DNA from: Winogradskyella sp.
GTDB taxonomy: Bacteria > Bacteroidota > Bacteroidia > Flavobacteriales > Flavobacteriaceae
Length of the DNA stretch: 54,752 nucleotides
Direction: 5' to 3'
NCBI GenBank assembly: GCA_028383925.1
Contig: JAOEWO010000014.1
Coordinates: 1-54,752 of the forward strand
The stretch's first letter is position 1; each line of letters opens with the position of its first letter. Below, piece after piece: positions 7,432-16,267 of the stretch. Position numbers and translations under genes: made by a program. A model generated the notes under the pieces. It searched no databases. It was not told the origin of the DNA and saw only the letters and a program-made list of their open reading frames with translations.

Positions 7432-7463
7432 CAAAAATAAAGCCAAAATGGCGTATTACCAAA
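7432..7463 (-). promoter_or_regulatory. promoter of ferredoxin gene
   Basis: On the minus strand TTTG at about 7463-7460, a 20-bp spacer and TATTTTTG at 7439-7432 match the Bacteroidota housekeeping promoter closely. The start point would fall near 7425, giving a leader of about 40 nt. It faces the promoter of the acyl-CoA reductase and shares sequence with it. Confidence 0.7.
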
Positions 7464-7469
7464 CACTAG

Positions 7470-8528
7470 ATGGAATTACAACAAAGAATTAACGCATTTG
7501 TAAAATTAGGTACTTTTTTAAGTCAATTTTCTACAGAAAATATTGAAAAAAAAGAGGCTATAGAAGCCAACGATTTGTTTTTTGATGGATTTAAACATCA
7601 GTTAAAATTAGCCAGAGAATACAATGGTTGGTTTACAGAAAAGAATTTAAAATTTAGTTTAGAGTCTTGGTCTAATGCGCTCACAGACACAAACATTAAT
7701 CAATGGGTAGGTCACTATAGCTTTAACAGCACAGCACCTAAAACGGTTGCTATAATCATGGCCGGAAATATTCCGTTAGTTGGTTTTCACGATTTTTTAT
7801 CTGTACTTATTTCGGGACATAGTGTTTTGGTTAAGCAATCATCAAACGATAAACACTTACTCCCTTTTTTAGCGAAGTATTTAGAAACCGTTGCTCCTCA
7901 ATTTAAAGGTAAAATTACATTTACAGAGCAAAAGCTCGAAAATTTTGATGCTGTAATTGCTACAGGAAGCGATAATACAGCCCGCTATTTTGAATATTAC
8001 TTTAAAGGCAAACCCTCAATTATTAGAAAAAACAGAAATTCGGTCGCCATATTAACAGGCCAAGAATCTACCGAGCAACTCGAAGCTTTATCTAATGATA
8101 TCTTTAGATATTATGGTTTAGGCTGTAGAAGTGTTTCAAAATTATTTGTACCTAAGGACTATAATTTTGAAGCCTTTTTTAAAGCTGTTTACAAATGGCA
8201 TCCTATCATAAACGAATCTAAATACGCTAACAATTACGATTATAATAAAGCAGTATATTTAATGAGTGAGTTTAATATGTTAGAAAATGGTTTTTTAATG
8301 ATTAAAGAAGATAAAAGCTATGCCTCACCTATTGCCACTGTGTTTTACGAATATTATGACACTAAAAAGACCATGCAACAAGAGCTTGCTGCTAATAAAG
8401 AGAATATACAATGTGTTGTAGCAAATGGCTTCTTAGCAGACGAAATTACGTTTGGTAACACGCAGAAGCCTCAACTTTGGGATTATGCAGATAACGTAGA
8501 CACTATTGAATTCTTGTTAAAAACATAG
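7470..8528 (+). CDS. acyl-CoA reductase (LuxC-like family)
   Basis: 352 residues, an aldehyde-dehydrogenase-like acyl-CoA reductase as found next to serC in many Bacteroidota. Features: VAIIMAGNIPLVGFHDFL in the nucleotide-binding half (about 92-109), a GSDNTARYFEYYF segment, and GLGCRSVSKLF around residue 217-227, which contains the probable catalytic Cys. The family reduces acyl-CoA or acyl-ACP to aldehyde with NAD(P)H; the substrate here is unknown. The neighbouring ferredoxin is divergent and serC follows 116 nt later, so it may be read with serC and serA. Assignment to the family is confident, the exact reaction less so. Confidence 0.85.
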   Translation: MELQQRINAFVKLGTFLSQFSTENIEKKEAIEANDLFFDGFKHQLKLAREYNGWFTEKNLKFSLESWSNALTDTNINQWVGHYSFNSTAPKTVAIIMAGNIPLVGFHDFLSVLISGHSVLVKQSSNDKHLLPFLAKYLETVAPQFKGKITFTEQKLENFDAVIATGSDNTARYFEYYFKGKPSIIRKNRNSVAILTGQESTEQLEALSNDIFRYYGLGCRSVSKLFVPKDYNFEAFFKAVYKWHPIINESKYANNYDYNKAVYLMSEFNMLENGFLMIKEDKSYASPIATVFYEYYDTKKTMQQELAANKENIQCVVANGFLADEITFGNTQKPQLWDYADNVDTIEFLLKT

Positions 8529-8620
8529 GTTAAAAATTATCATATTCGTAACAATTAATAACCAATAAATTAGCACCTTTGTAACTGTTCAAAAACTTAA
8601 CTTCAGGTTCAAATTACTCG

Positions 8621-8641
8621 ATCCTGATCTAAATTCAGGAT
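8621..8641 (+). promoter_or_regulatory. hairpin in serC leader
   Basis: ATCCTGA (8621-8627), a 7-nt loop, TCAGGAT (8635-8641): a perfect 7-bp stem ending three bases before the serC ATG at 8645. It would hide the start region in the mRNA and may tune translation. It could also be a remnant of a common intergenic palindrome. Confidence 0.4.
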
Positions 8642-8644
8642 AAA

Positions 8645-9706
8645 ATGAAAAAGCATAATTTTAGTGCAGGACCTTGCATATTACCAAAATCAGTAATGGA
8701 ACAAGCTGCTGCTGCAGTTTTAGACTTTGACGAAGGCCTTTCTTTATTAGAGATTTCTCACCGTAGCAAACCCTTTGTAGATGTTATGGAAAATGCGAGA
8801 TCTTTGGCTCTTGAGTTATTAGGCTTACAGGGTAAAGGCTACAAAGCATTGTTTTTACAAGGTGGTGCGAGTATGCAGTTTTTAATGGTTGCTTTAAATT
8901 TATTAGAAAAAAGAGCAGGGTATTTAAACACTGGGACTTGGTCTGATAAAGCCATAAAAGAAGCTAAAATATACGATGATATTTATGAAGTAGGTTCTTC
9001 TAAAAGTGCCAACTTTAACTACATCCCTAAAGGGTACGATATCCCAGAAGATTACGATTATTTTCATTGCACGTCTAACAATACCATTTTTGGTACGCAA
9101 ATGAAAAGTTTCCCTAACTCACCAATACCTATGGTATGCGATATGAGTAGTGATATTTTTTCGCGCCAACTAGACTTTTCTAAATTCGATTTAATTTATG
9201 CAGGTGCTCAAAAAAATATGGGTCCGGCTGGTACAACACTAGTTATCGTAAAAGAAGACATCTTAGGTAAAGTATCGCGTAAAATTCCATCAATGATGGA
9301 TTATAAAGTGCATATAAGTAAAGGTAGTATGTTTAATACACCACCTGTGTTTCCTGTTTATGTTTCTATGTTAACCTTACAATGGTTAAAAGACAAAGGA
9401 GGTATAAAAGCTATTGAAGAAGAAAACGAAAAGAAAGCACGTTTTATATATTCTGAAATTGACTTAAACCCACTATTTAAAGGGTATGCCGTAAAAGAAG
9501 ATCGTTCTAATATGAATGCAACTTTTACCTTAGAAAACGAAAACTTAAAAGAAACGTTTGAAGCTATGGTAAAAGAAGCAGGCATTAATGGCTTAAATGG
9601 CCATAGAAGTGTTGGTGGCTACAGAGCATCAATGTACAACGCATTATCTTTAGATAGTGTAAAAGCATTAGTTGAAGTAATGAGCGAATTAGAGAGTAAA
9701 GCCTAA
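8645..9706 (+). CDS. serC: 3-phosphoserine/phosphohydroxythreonine aminotransferase
   Basis: 353 residues. It converts 3-phosphohydroxypyruvate and glutamate to O-phosphoserine in serine synthesis, and also serves pyridoxal-phosphate synthesis. Class V PLP aminotransferase signs: HNFSAGPCILP at the start, LEISHRSK, QGGASMQF, YLNTGTWSDKA, and the Schiff-base lysine K190 in IYAGAQKNMGPAG. The end has GHRSVGGYRASMYNA. Length is that of the usual enzyme. It is followed 129 nt later by serA in the same direction, so the first two serine-pathway steps are encoded together; serB was not found in the window. Confidence 0.97.
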   Translation: MKKHNFSAGPCILPKSVMEQAAAAVLDFDEGLSLLEISHRSKPFVDVMENARSLALELLGLQGKGYKALFLQGGASMQFLMVALNLLEKRAGYLNTGTWSDKAIKEAKIYDDIYEVGSSKSANFNYIPKGYDIPEDYDYFHCTSNNTIFGTQMKSFPNSPIPMVCDMSSDIFSRQLDFSKFDLIYAGAQKNMGPAGTTLVIVKEDILGKVSRKIPSMMDYKVHISKGSMFNTPPVFPVYVSMLTLQWLKDKGGIKAIEEENEKKARFIYSEIDLNPLFKGYAVKEDRSNMNATFTLENENLKETFEAMVKEAGINGLNGHRSVGGYRASMYNALSLDSVKALVEVMSELESKA

Positions 9707-9791
9707 TGCAAAGTCACCTTAGGCAATTGCAATTTTAGTGCTTATTTAAATAAAAAATAAAATAATTTTAATTTAGTGTTTAAAGTCAATG

Positions 9792-9835
9792 AGTTGATAT
9801 CAACTTTTAGTCTTTTAAACTTTTAAACTTTTAAC
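9792..9835 (+). promoter_or_regulatory. palindrome and 8-mer repeats before serA
   Basis: AGTTGATATCAACT at 9792-9805 is a perfect 14-bp palindrome. It is followed by three tandem 8-mers, CTTTTAAA, CTTTTAAA, CTTTTAAC (9812-9835), which run right up to the serA ATG. The palindrome is an operator candidate. The repeats would give an unstructured, pyrimidine/A-rich ribosome landing site. No protein is known for either. Confidence 0.4.
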
Positions 9836-10786
9836 ATGAAAGTATTAGCAAACGACGGAGTTTCACAAAGTGGTATTGATGTATTAAAAGCTGCTGGTTA
9901 TGAGGTTTTAACTACAACCGTAGCACAAGAACAATTAGAAAACTATATCAATGAAAATGATATTGCCGTTTTATTAGTAAGAAGTGCAACTACAGTAAGA
10001 AAAAATATAATTGACAACTGTTCTAGCCTAAAAATTATTGGCCGTGGTGGTGTTGGTATGGATAATATTGATGTAGATTATGCGCGCTCTAAAGGACTGC
10101 ACGTTATTAATACACCTGCAGCTTCATCGCAATCTGTAGCAGAATTAGTGTTTGGTCATTTTTATGGTTTAGCACGTTTTTTACATAACTCTAATCGCGA
10201 TATGCCATTAGAAGGTGATTCTAAATTTAAAAGTCTAAAAAAAGCCTATGCTAAAGGTATAGAACTTAAAGGTAAAACATTAGGTGTTTTAGGTTTTGGA
10301 CGTATTGGTCAAGCTACAGCAAAAGTAGCTCTAGGTGCCGGAATGAAAGTTATTGCTTTTGATCCGTTTTTAGAGAAAGCCGATTTAGAATTAGAATTTT
10401 TTGATGGACAAAAAGTTAACTTTGAAATTAAAACCATTTCTAAAGAAGACGTTTTAAAACAGTCTGACTTTTTAACTCTACACGTGCCAGCACAAAAAGA
10501 CTACGTAATTGACGAAAAAGAGTTTAGCCAAATGAAAGATGGTGTAATTATTGCAAACGTTGCTCGTGGTGGTGTTGTAAACGAAATCGCACTAGTAAAA
10601 GCTATAGAAAGTAGAAAAGTTATTGGTGCAGCTTTAGATGTTTTTGAAAAAGAACCAACACCAGAGATTCAATTATTAATGAATCCGGCATTATCCTTAA
10701 CACCTCATACAGGTGGTGCAACCGTAGAAGCACAAGGTAGAATTGGTACAGAATTAGCTGAACAGATTATTACAATATTAGGGTAA
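9836..10786 (+). CDS. serA: D-3-phosphoglycerate dehydrogenase (short form)
   Basis: 316 residues. It oxidises 3-phosphoglycerate to phosphohydroxypyruvate with NAD+, the first step of serine synthesis. NAD-binding Rossmann motif GFGRIGQATA (about 155-164), upstream RGGVGMDNID, catalytic Arg in NVARGGVVNE and catalytic His in TPHTGGAT. The protein ends right after the catalytic domain: there is no ACT or intervening domain, so serine feedback of the E. coli kind is not expected. It lies downstream of serC and upstream of the DUF937 gene. Other D-2-hydroxyacid dehydrogenases look alike, but the serC neighbour supports SerA. Confidence 0.93.
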   Translation: MKVLANDGVSQSGIDVLKAAGYEVLTTTVAQEQLENYINENDIAVLLVRSATTVRKNIIDNCSSLKIIGRGGVGMDNIDVDYARSKGLHVINTPAASSQSVAELVFGHFYGLARFLHNSNRDMPLEGDSKFKSLKKAYAKGIELKGKTLGVLGFGRIGQATAKVALGAGMKVIAFDPFLEKADLELEFFDGQKVNFEIKTISKEDVLKQSDFLTLHVPAQKDYVIDEKEFSQMKDGVIIANVARGGVVNEIALVKAIESRKVIGAALDVFEKEPTPEIQLLMNPALSLTPHTGGATVEAQGRIGTELAEQIITILG

Positions 10787-10789
10787 AGA

Positions 10790-10807
10790 TTCTCGCCTTT
10801 GCGAGAA
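10790..10807 (+). repeat. short hairpin after serA
   Basis: TTCTCGC (10790-10796), loop CTTT, GCGAGAA (10801-10807). It begins five bases after the serA stop codon. The TTCTCGC/GCGAGAA sequence is a common short intergenic palindrome in flavobacteria. It is not followed by a proper T-run, so it may protect the mRNA end rather than terminate. Confidence 0.5.
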
Positions 10808-10955
10808 CAACAATTTCATTTGATTCTTAAAACTTCAATTTTGAGCGTTATTTTTAAAATTGTGACCAAAGCATAAAAAATGAGTCTTATAATTATATAG
10901 GACTTTTTTTGTACCTTAAATGCAGATTTGTATTAACCTTAATTATAAAAACAAC

Positions 10956-11466
10956 ATGTCAGGAATTTTAGATTTATTAAACAGCGATTTAGGGAAAACC
11001 ATTATTAGTGGGTGCTTTAAGTAGTAAACATGATGGTAGCATCTTAGACAACCTTAGTGGTTTATTTGGTGGTGGCGTAGATGCTAATGTAAAAGCTGAT
11101 GGAGATAAAATTTTAGGTCATGTTTTAGGTGCAAAACAACAAGGTGTTCAACAGGTAATTGGACAAAAAGCAGGCTTAGATGCTAGCGCAGTAGGTAATA
11201 TTCTTAAAGTAGCTGCACCTCTTTTAATGGGTGTTTTAGGCAAGCAAGCCAACCAAAACAATGTAAGCTCGCAAAGCGATATTAGCGGACTATTAGGTGG
11301 TTTACTTGGTGGTAGTAGCACACAAAATGAGCAAAGTTTCTTAGAAAAAATATTAGATGCTGATGGTGACGGAAGCGTTATAGATGATGTTGCCGGTATG
11401 GTATTGGGTGGTAGTAATAAAAAAGGCGGCTTAGGTGGTCTTCTTGGTGGTTTATTTGGAAAATAA
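10956..11466 (+). pseudogene. DUF937 protein gene with internal deletion and frameshift
   Basis: The original start appears to be the ATG at 10956, coding for MSGILDLLNSDLGKTIISG and then running into TAG within four codons. The downstream frame (GTG at 11008 to 11466, 152 residues) begins abruptly with GALSSKHDGSILDNL, which in intact flavobacterial relatives follows an N-terminal helical part of roughly 40-45 residues, by my recollection of the family. So about 130 bp, not a multiple of three, seem to be missing near 11005-11010. The rest is typical DUF937: ILGHVLG, ILKVAAPLLMGVLGKQ, and a Gly/Leu-rich tail (GGLGGLLGGLFGK). The 152-residue part might still be made from GTG 11008. Function of the family is unknown. 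Confidence 0.75.
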
Positions 11467-11484
11467 TAGCAATGCTACCTATTA

Positions 11485-11520
11485 ACACAAAGCGCAACTC
11501 ATTTGAGTTGCGTTTTGTGT
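11485..11520. terminator. bidirectional terminator between DUF937 and YheT-like genes
   Basis: Long hairpin: ACACAAAGCGCAACTC (11485-11500), loop ATTT, GAGTTGCGTTTTGTGT (11505-11520), one mismatch. A/T runs flank both sides, so it can end the plus-strand DUF937 transcript and the converging minus-strand hydrolase transcript. Confidence 0.85.
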
Positions 11521-11570
11521 TAATATATAATGTATTAAACTCTATTAGGACAACTCAGTTTTTATAAAAA

Positions 11571-12533
11571 TTAATGATTTGCTTTAACAAAATCTAAAGC
11601 ACGTTTCTCATTATAATAAAAATCACCTTTTGTAATAAACCCAACATGGCCACCAAATTCTGGCATTTCTAAATGTAAATTAGAGTTTTGTTTTGCAGCC
11701 TTAACAGGATAACAATTTGGTGATAAAAAAGAATCGTTAAGCGCATTTATAATTAGAGTTGGCACTTTAATAGTTGGCAAAAATTGCAAACTACTTGCTT
11801 TAGCATAATAATCGAAAGCATCACTAAAACCGTGTGCTTTTGAGGTGTAAACATGATCAAAATCTATTAAATTTTTAATAGACTTATAGTCTGTAATAGT
11901 TAATTTATCAGGAAATTGAATAAGTTTAGGTTTTAGCTTTTGTTTTAAATGATCTAAAAACCTAATGGCATAATGTCTATTCTTTAGACTTAATAATGCG
12001 TCGCAAGAGCCTTTTAAATCGCAAGGACTAGAAACGGCTATTACCGCTTTAACTTCTTTTGGTAAATAACGTTCCTCACCAACATATTTTAATGCCATGT
12101 TAGCACCCAAACTAATACCCTTTATGTAAATTTCATCGTACTTGTTTTTGGTTAAGACATGTTGTACAACTGCATCTAAATCTTCTGTAGCACCAGAATG
12201 GTAACTGCGATACAATATATTAGACTCACCACTGCAACCTCTAAAATTAACACCAATAGCGTCAATACCATTTGCATTAAAATATTTTGCAGTACCTGTT
12301 AAGTAAGGTCTTTGCGCATGACCTTCTAAGCCGTGAAGCAAAATTATAACTTTATTGCTTTTTTGATCTGCATAACTCCAGTCTAAATCTATAAAGTCTG
12401 AATCTGGCAAAATAATACGTTCTCTAGTTTGCTCTAATCCATTTACACTTCTAAGCATTCCTGAAAAAACGGTAGACACAAAACTTGTTTTAGCCCAAAA
12501 TGGTGGCTTATAAGTAGATGTTATTATTGGCAT
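11571..12533 (-). CDS. YheT family alpha/beta hydrolase
   Basis: 320 residues, no signal peptide. Oxyanion region LLHGLEGHAQRPY (about 65-77), nucleophile elbow KGISLGANM with Ser141, an aspartate in INALNDSFL and the catalytic His in GGHVGF near the C-terminus. The NFRGCSGESN segment and the whole order match the YheT/ABHD1-3 esterase group, whose natural substrate in bacteria is uncertain (probably short- or medium-chain esters or phospholipids). It stands alone between a terminator and the CocE-type gene. Triad complete, so it should be active. Confidence 0.92.
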   Translation of the reverse strand: MPIITSTYKPPFWAKTSFVSTVFSGMLRSVNGLEQTRERIILPDSDFIDLDWSYADQKSNKVIILLHGLEGHAQRPYLTGTAKYFNANGIDAIGVNFRGCSGESNILYRSYHSGATEDLDAVVQHVLTKNKYDEIYIKGISLGANMALKYVGEERYLPKEVKAVIAVSSPCDLKGSCDALLSLKNRHYAIRFLDHLKQKLKPKLIQFPDKLTITDYKSIKNLIDFDHVYTSKAHGFSDAFDYYAKASSLQFLPTIKVPTLIINALNDSFLSPNCYPVKAAKQNSNLHLEMPEFGGHVGFITKGDFYYNEKRALDFVKANH

Positions 12534-12631
12534 TTTCTTTATTCAAAATTTTTAATTAAATGTGAGTTCGAGTGCAATTTATTGGGTGTAAAAAGCACTC
12601 GACGCAACAAATATAATGGTGTTAAAGAAAA

Positions 12632-14518
12632 TTATTTAAGAATTGTAAACTCAATTGACGAATCATTAAAAACTTTATGTGTTTGTGCTTTAAAATCTTC
12701 GGCTGTAGCTTTAAAAATATTATCTACATACGTCTGAGGATTTGCATCTATATACGGAAAAAATGTACTTTGTACTTGTATCTGTATCTTATGTCCTTTC
12801 TTAAATGTATGAAACACATCTTGTAATTTTAAGTTAACCGCAGTTTTCTTATTTGGTACAAAAGGTTCTGGTTGCGACATGCTATTTCTAAAACGTCCTC
12901 TAAGCACTTCACTACGCACCATCATGTGGTAATTACTAAGTTTTAAATGATCTTGTACGTCTTCTGTATTTTCTGTGTTTGCTGGGTAAACATCAATAAC
13001 CTTTACAATCCAATCTGCCGCAGTACCAGTGGTAGAGACGTTAAGCTTTGCTAATATAGCACCAGCTAATGTTATATCACTTTCTAAAATTTCTGTTTCA
13101 AACGTTAATACATCTGGGCGTCTAGATGCAAAACGTTGATCGTCTGTCATAAACTTTCTAGGTGTAAAACCTACTTTTATATCTTCTGTATAAGGCACAG
13201 GTTTTTTAGGATCGCTGGTAAAGTCTGACGTTGCAAACATTTTATTAGGCATAAGTGTTAAACGCTCATTGGGCTGCATGTAATAGCTTTGTTTTGAGGT
13301 GTTTTTTGGTGGCCAATTCTCAAATGATTCCCAAGTCTTTGTCCCTGTATTAAACATTTGTGCTTCTGCTAAACCAGTCTCACCATTACTTTCATCTTTT
13401 AAGAAATGATTAAAAAACTTTGTTTCAATATTCTTTTGAAAATTATCTGATAAATTATCACCAAAATGAATATTACCAACCACCTGTCTTTCTTTAGATC
13501 TTGCCCAATCACCATGGCTCCAAGGTCCAAAAACTACCGTATTATAATTTGTGCTATTTGCTTCAATACTTTTATAGGTATTAAAAGGCCCATATAAATC
13601 TTCAGCATCAAATAAACCGCCAACAATCATAGTTGCTGGTTTAATATCTTTTAAATGTTGAATGATACCTCTAATCTGCCAAAACTCATCATAATTAACA
13701 TGTGTTTTAATTTGTTCCATAAACACATTGTCTTCGCCGTAAAATTTATCGAGTTTACTTAATGGCATATGATCTAAGAAAAACTGATGCTGATCTTCTG
13801 TTTCAATATCTGGAAACTCGTACCAAGATTCTTTTGTTGGTGTATCTTTCATATAACCAAATACAGATGTTGCGCGCCAATAACTTAATAAAAACGCTCC
13901 GTTATGAATAAAATCATCAAAAAAGAAATCACCAATACATGCTTGTGGAGATACTGCCTTTAGTGCTGGGTGAGCGTCTAATAATGAGTAGGTTGCATAA
14001 AAACCTGGATAAGAAATACCGTAGGTACCAACTTTTCCATTATTGTGCTCTGCATTATTAACCAACCATTCAATAGTATCATAAGTATCGCTAGCTTCAT
14101 CAAACTGAGTTCCTGTTTTATTTGGTATGTAAGCGCGCATATTGTCATAAACGCCTTCGCTATTCCAACGGCCTCTAACGTCTTGGTAAACCATTATATT
14201 ACCTTCTTCCATAAGGTATTTATTTGGCCCTATTTTAGTTTTAAACTCGTCACCACCGTAAGGTTTACAACTGTAAGGTGTGCGCATCATTAATATAGGA
14301 TAGGTTTTAGACGTATCCTTTGGTGTGTAAATTGTAGTGTGTAATTTAATACCATCGCGCATTTCAATCATTACCTCTTTTTTGGTGTAATTGTCTTTAG
14401 CGTAGGTATTCTCTACTGCTGCAATTGCTTTACCTTCTACAACAACTGGTTGTTCTGTTTTTTTACAACTGGCTAGTGTAAACGTAATTAATACAAGGAG
14501 AAGAATTTTCTTTATCAT
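12632..14518 (-). CDS. CocE/NonD family hydrolase (X-Pro dipeptidyl-peptidase type), lipoprotein
   Basis: 628 residues from the ATG at 14518, which opens a lipoprotein signal (MIKKILLLVLITFTLASC). An upstream in-frame ATG at 14581 would hide it. The alpha/beta-hydrolase domain has RTPYSCKPYGG, YQDVRGRWNSEG, nucleophile elbow GTYGISYPGFYATYS, MIVGGLFDAEDLYG (Asp) and GPWSHGDWAR (His). The C-terminal jelly-roll domain (about 410-628) is the PepX_C type. Members hydrolyse acylated amino groups, such as glutaryl-7-ACA, cocaine esters or X-Pro peptides; here a peptide-scavenging enzyme in the envelope is likely. It lies 7 nt from the ade stop... on the downstream side it is followed by the YheT-type gene. 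Confidence 0.9.
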   Translation of the reverse strand: MIKKILLLVLITFTLASCKKTEQPVVVEGKAIAAVENTYAKDNYTKKEVMIEMRDGIKLHTTIYTPKDTSKTYPILMMRTPYSCKPYGGDEFKTKIGPNKYLMEEGNIMVYQDVRGRWNSEGVYDNMRAYIPNKTGTQFDEASDTYDTIEWLVNNAEHNNGKVGTYGISYPGFYATYSLLDAHPALKAVSPQACIGDFFFDDFIHNGAFLLSYWRATSVFGYMKDTPTKESWYEFPDIETEDQHQFFLDHMPLSKLDKFYGEDNVFMEQIKTHVNYDEFWQIRGIIQHLKDIKPATMIVGGLFDAEDLYGPFNTYKSIEANSTNYNTVVFGPWSHGDWARSKERQVVGNIHFGDNLSDNFQKNIETKFFNHFLKDESNGETGLAEAQMFNTGTKTWESFENWPPKNTSKQSYYMQPNERLTLMPNKMFATSDFTSDPKKPVPYTEDIKVGFTPRKFMTDDQRFASRRPDVLTFETEILESDITLAGAILAKLNVSTTGTAADWIVKVIDVYPANTENTEDVQDHLKLSNYHMMVRSEVLRGRFRNSMSQPEPFVPNKKTAVNLKLQDVFHTFKKGHKIQIQVQSTFFPYIDANPQTYVDNIFKATAEDFKAQTHKVFNDSSIEFTILK

Positions 14519-14588
14519 AATTGTGTGGTTGTATTTTTTGAAAGGTTTAAAGATAGTTTTTTCTGAATATAAATACTTCAAGTAAATG

Positions 14589-16211
14589 TTAATAGACGTC
14601 TAGTGGCGTAAATTGAAATGTTGTACCATTAAAAAGTCCTTTATCACTTAATTTTAAAGCCGGAATAACCAATAACGCCATAAACGATAAACTCATATAT
14701 GGTGCATTTAGTTTGCTACCCAGTTGTTTTGCCATTTTATCTAAATCTGCATACTGTTTACCAATGGTTTCGGCATTTTTATCGCTCATTATACCAGCCA
14801 CAGGTAGCGCTACCACTTTATGTTCTGCATTAGAAATAGCACAAATACCTCCTTCATTTTCAATTAACAGATTTACAGCGTTACAAATAGCCTGGTCATT
14901 AACACCAACAGCAATAATATTATGAGAATCGTGCCCTACTGACGACGCAATTGCGCCTTCTTTAAGTCCGATGTTTTTTATAAATGCTATGGCTGGTTTT
15001 TCATTTTTATACCTATTTACGACTACCATTTTAAGAATATCTGTTTCTATATTTGAAACTAAATTACCATCATGTATAGTAGCATCTGCTATAATTTGGT
15101 TAGTTACCAATTCGCCATCTAAACATTCTATAACTTTTATTTTATCTGTGTTAGATTCAAATCTAAATTCTGAAACTACTTTAGCATTGGTATTAAAATT
15201 ATTTAAATTTTTAAAAGCGACTGTTTTAATTTTCGAAATACCTTTATCATAAACCAACTTACCATCTATATACGTTTGAAGCGTTTTAAAATCGTTTAAA
15301 TCTTCAACTATAATACAATCTGCAGCATCATCAATCTGTAATAAACCAACATCTAAATTGTAATGTTTTACAGGGTTAATACATGCTGCTTGTAATACCT
15401 TAAACACATCATTCTCTTTTGCTACTGCTCTTGCACAGAGTTGATTAATATGGCCAAGTAACAAATCGTCTGGGTGTTTATCGTCACTACAAAACATTAT
15501 ATTTTGGTAATGCTCATCTAATAAACCAATTAAAGCTTCAAAATTTTTGGCAGCACTACCCTCTCTAATAATAACGTTCATGCCTTTTTGAAGTTTCTCT
15601 AAACCTTCATTATAACTAAAACACTCGTGGTCTGTTGTGATACCTTCAGATATGTATTTAGTTAAATCGTGGCCTCGTAAACCTGGTGCATGGCCATCGA
15701 TTGGTTTATTGTAATGTTTTGCCCATTTAAGCTTTTCTAAAACGCTAGCATCATTATAAATAACACCTGGATAATTCATCATTTCTGCCAAGTATTTAAT
15801 ATCAGGGTTTGCTAATAAGCTTTTAATAGCGTCAGCATCTATAACAGCACCAGAATACTCAAAACGGGTTGCAGGCACACAAGATGGTGCACCAAAATTA
15901 AATTTAAATGGTGTCTGTTTTCCATTTTCAATCATAAACTCAATCCCTTTTACACCGAGTACATTTGCAATTTCGTGTGGGTCTGATACAGTTGCTACAG
16001 TACCATGCGTTACTGCAATCTTTGCAAACTCTGAAGGAACTAACATAGAACTTTCTATGTGAATATGCGCATCTACAAAACCTGGCAAAATGTAATGGTT
16101 CTCTTCACAATCCATTGCTTCAATGGCTATGATTTTACCATTTTGGATGGTAATTTCACCTTTAAAAATTCTTCGGTTTAAAATATCAACAATCTTTCCT
16201 TTGAGTTGCAT
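14589..16211 (-). CDS. ade: adenine deaminase
   Basis: 540 residues. It converts adenine to hypoxanthine and ammonia for purine salvage; cytoplasmic, metal-dependent. Amidohydrolase signs: metal-binding HIHIESSM (about 69-76), [25 protein letters not shown] and [10 protein letters not shown], then the Ade-specific C-terminal half ([18 protein letters not shown]). Length and motif order match E. coli and Bacillus Ade rather than the eukaryotic-like adenosine deaminase-type enzymes. The CocE-type gene starts 71 nt downstream on the same strand. tilS lies 57 nt upstream, also on the same strand, so a pabB-tilS-ade run may share transcription. Confidence 0.95.
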   Translation of the reverse strand: MQLKGKIVDILNRRIFKGEITIQNGKIIAIEAMDCEENHYILPGFVDAHIHIESSMLVPSEFAKIAVTHGTVATVSDPHEIANVLGVKGIEFMIENGKQTPFKFNFGAPSCVPATRFEYSGAVIDADAIKSLLANPDIKYLAEMMNYPGVIYNDASVLEKLKWAKHYNKPIDGHAPGLRGHDLTKYISEGITTDHECFSYNEGLEKLQKGMNVIIREGSAAKNFEALIGLLDEHYQNIMFCSDDKHPDDLLLGHINQLCARAVAKENDVFKVLQAACINPVKHYNLDVGLLQIDDAADCIIVEDLNDFKTLQTYIDGKLVYDKGISKIKTVAFKNLNNFNTNAKVVSEFRFESNTDKIKVIECLDGELVTNQIIADATIHDGNLVSNIETDILKMVVVNRYKNEKPAIAFIKNIGLKEGAIASSVGHDSHNIIAVGVNDQAICNAVNLLIENEGGICAISNAEHKVVALPVAGIMSDKNAETIGKQYADLDKMAKQLGSKLNAPYMSLSFMALLVIPALKLSDKGLFNGTTFQFTPLDVY

Positions 16212-16267
16212 ATGGTATAAAATAATGTAGAACTTTTAACTATAATCTATTTAAAAATGTAGTCGAT

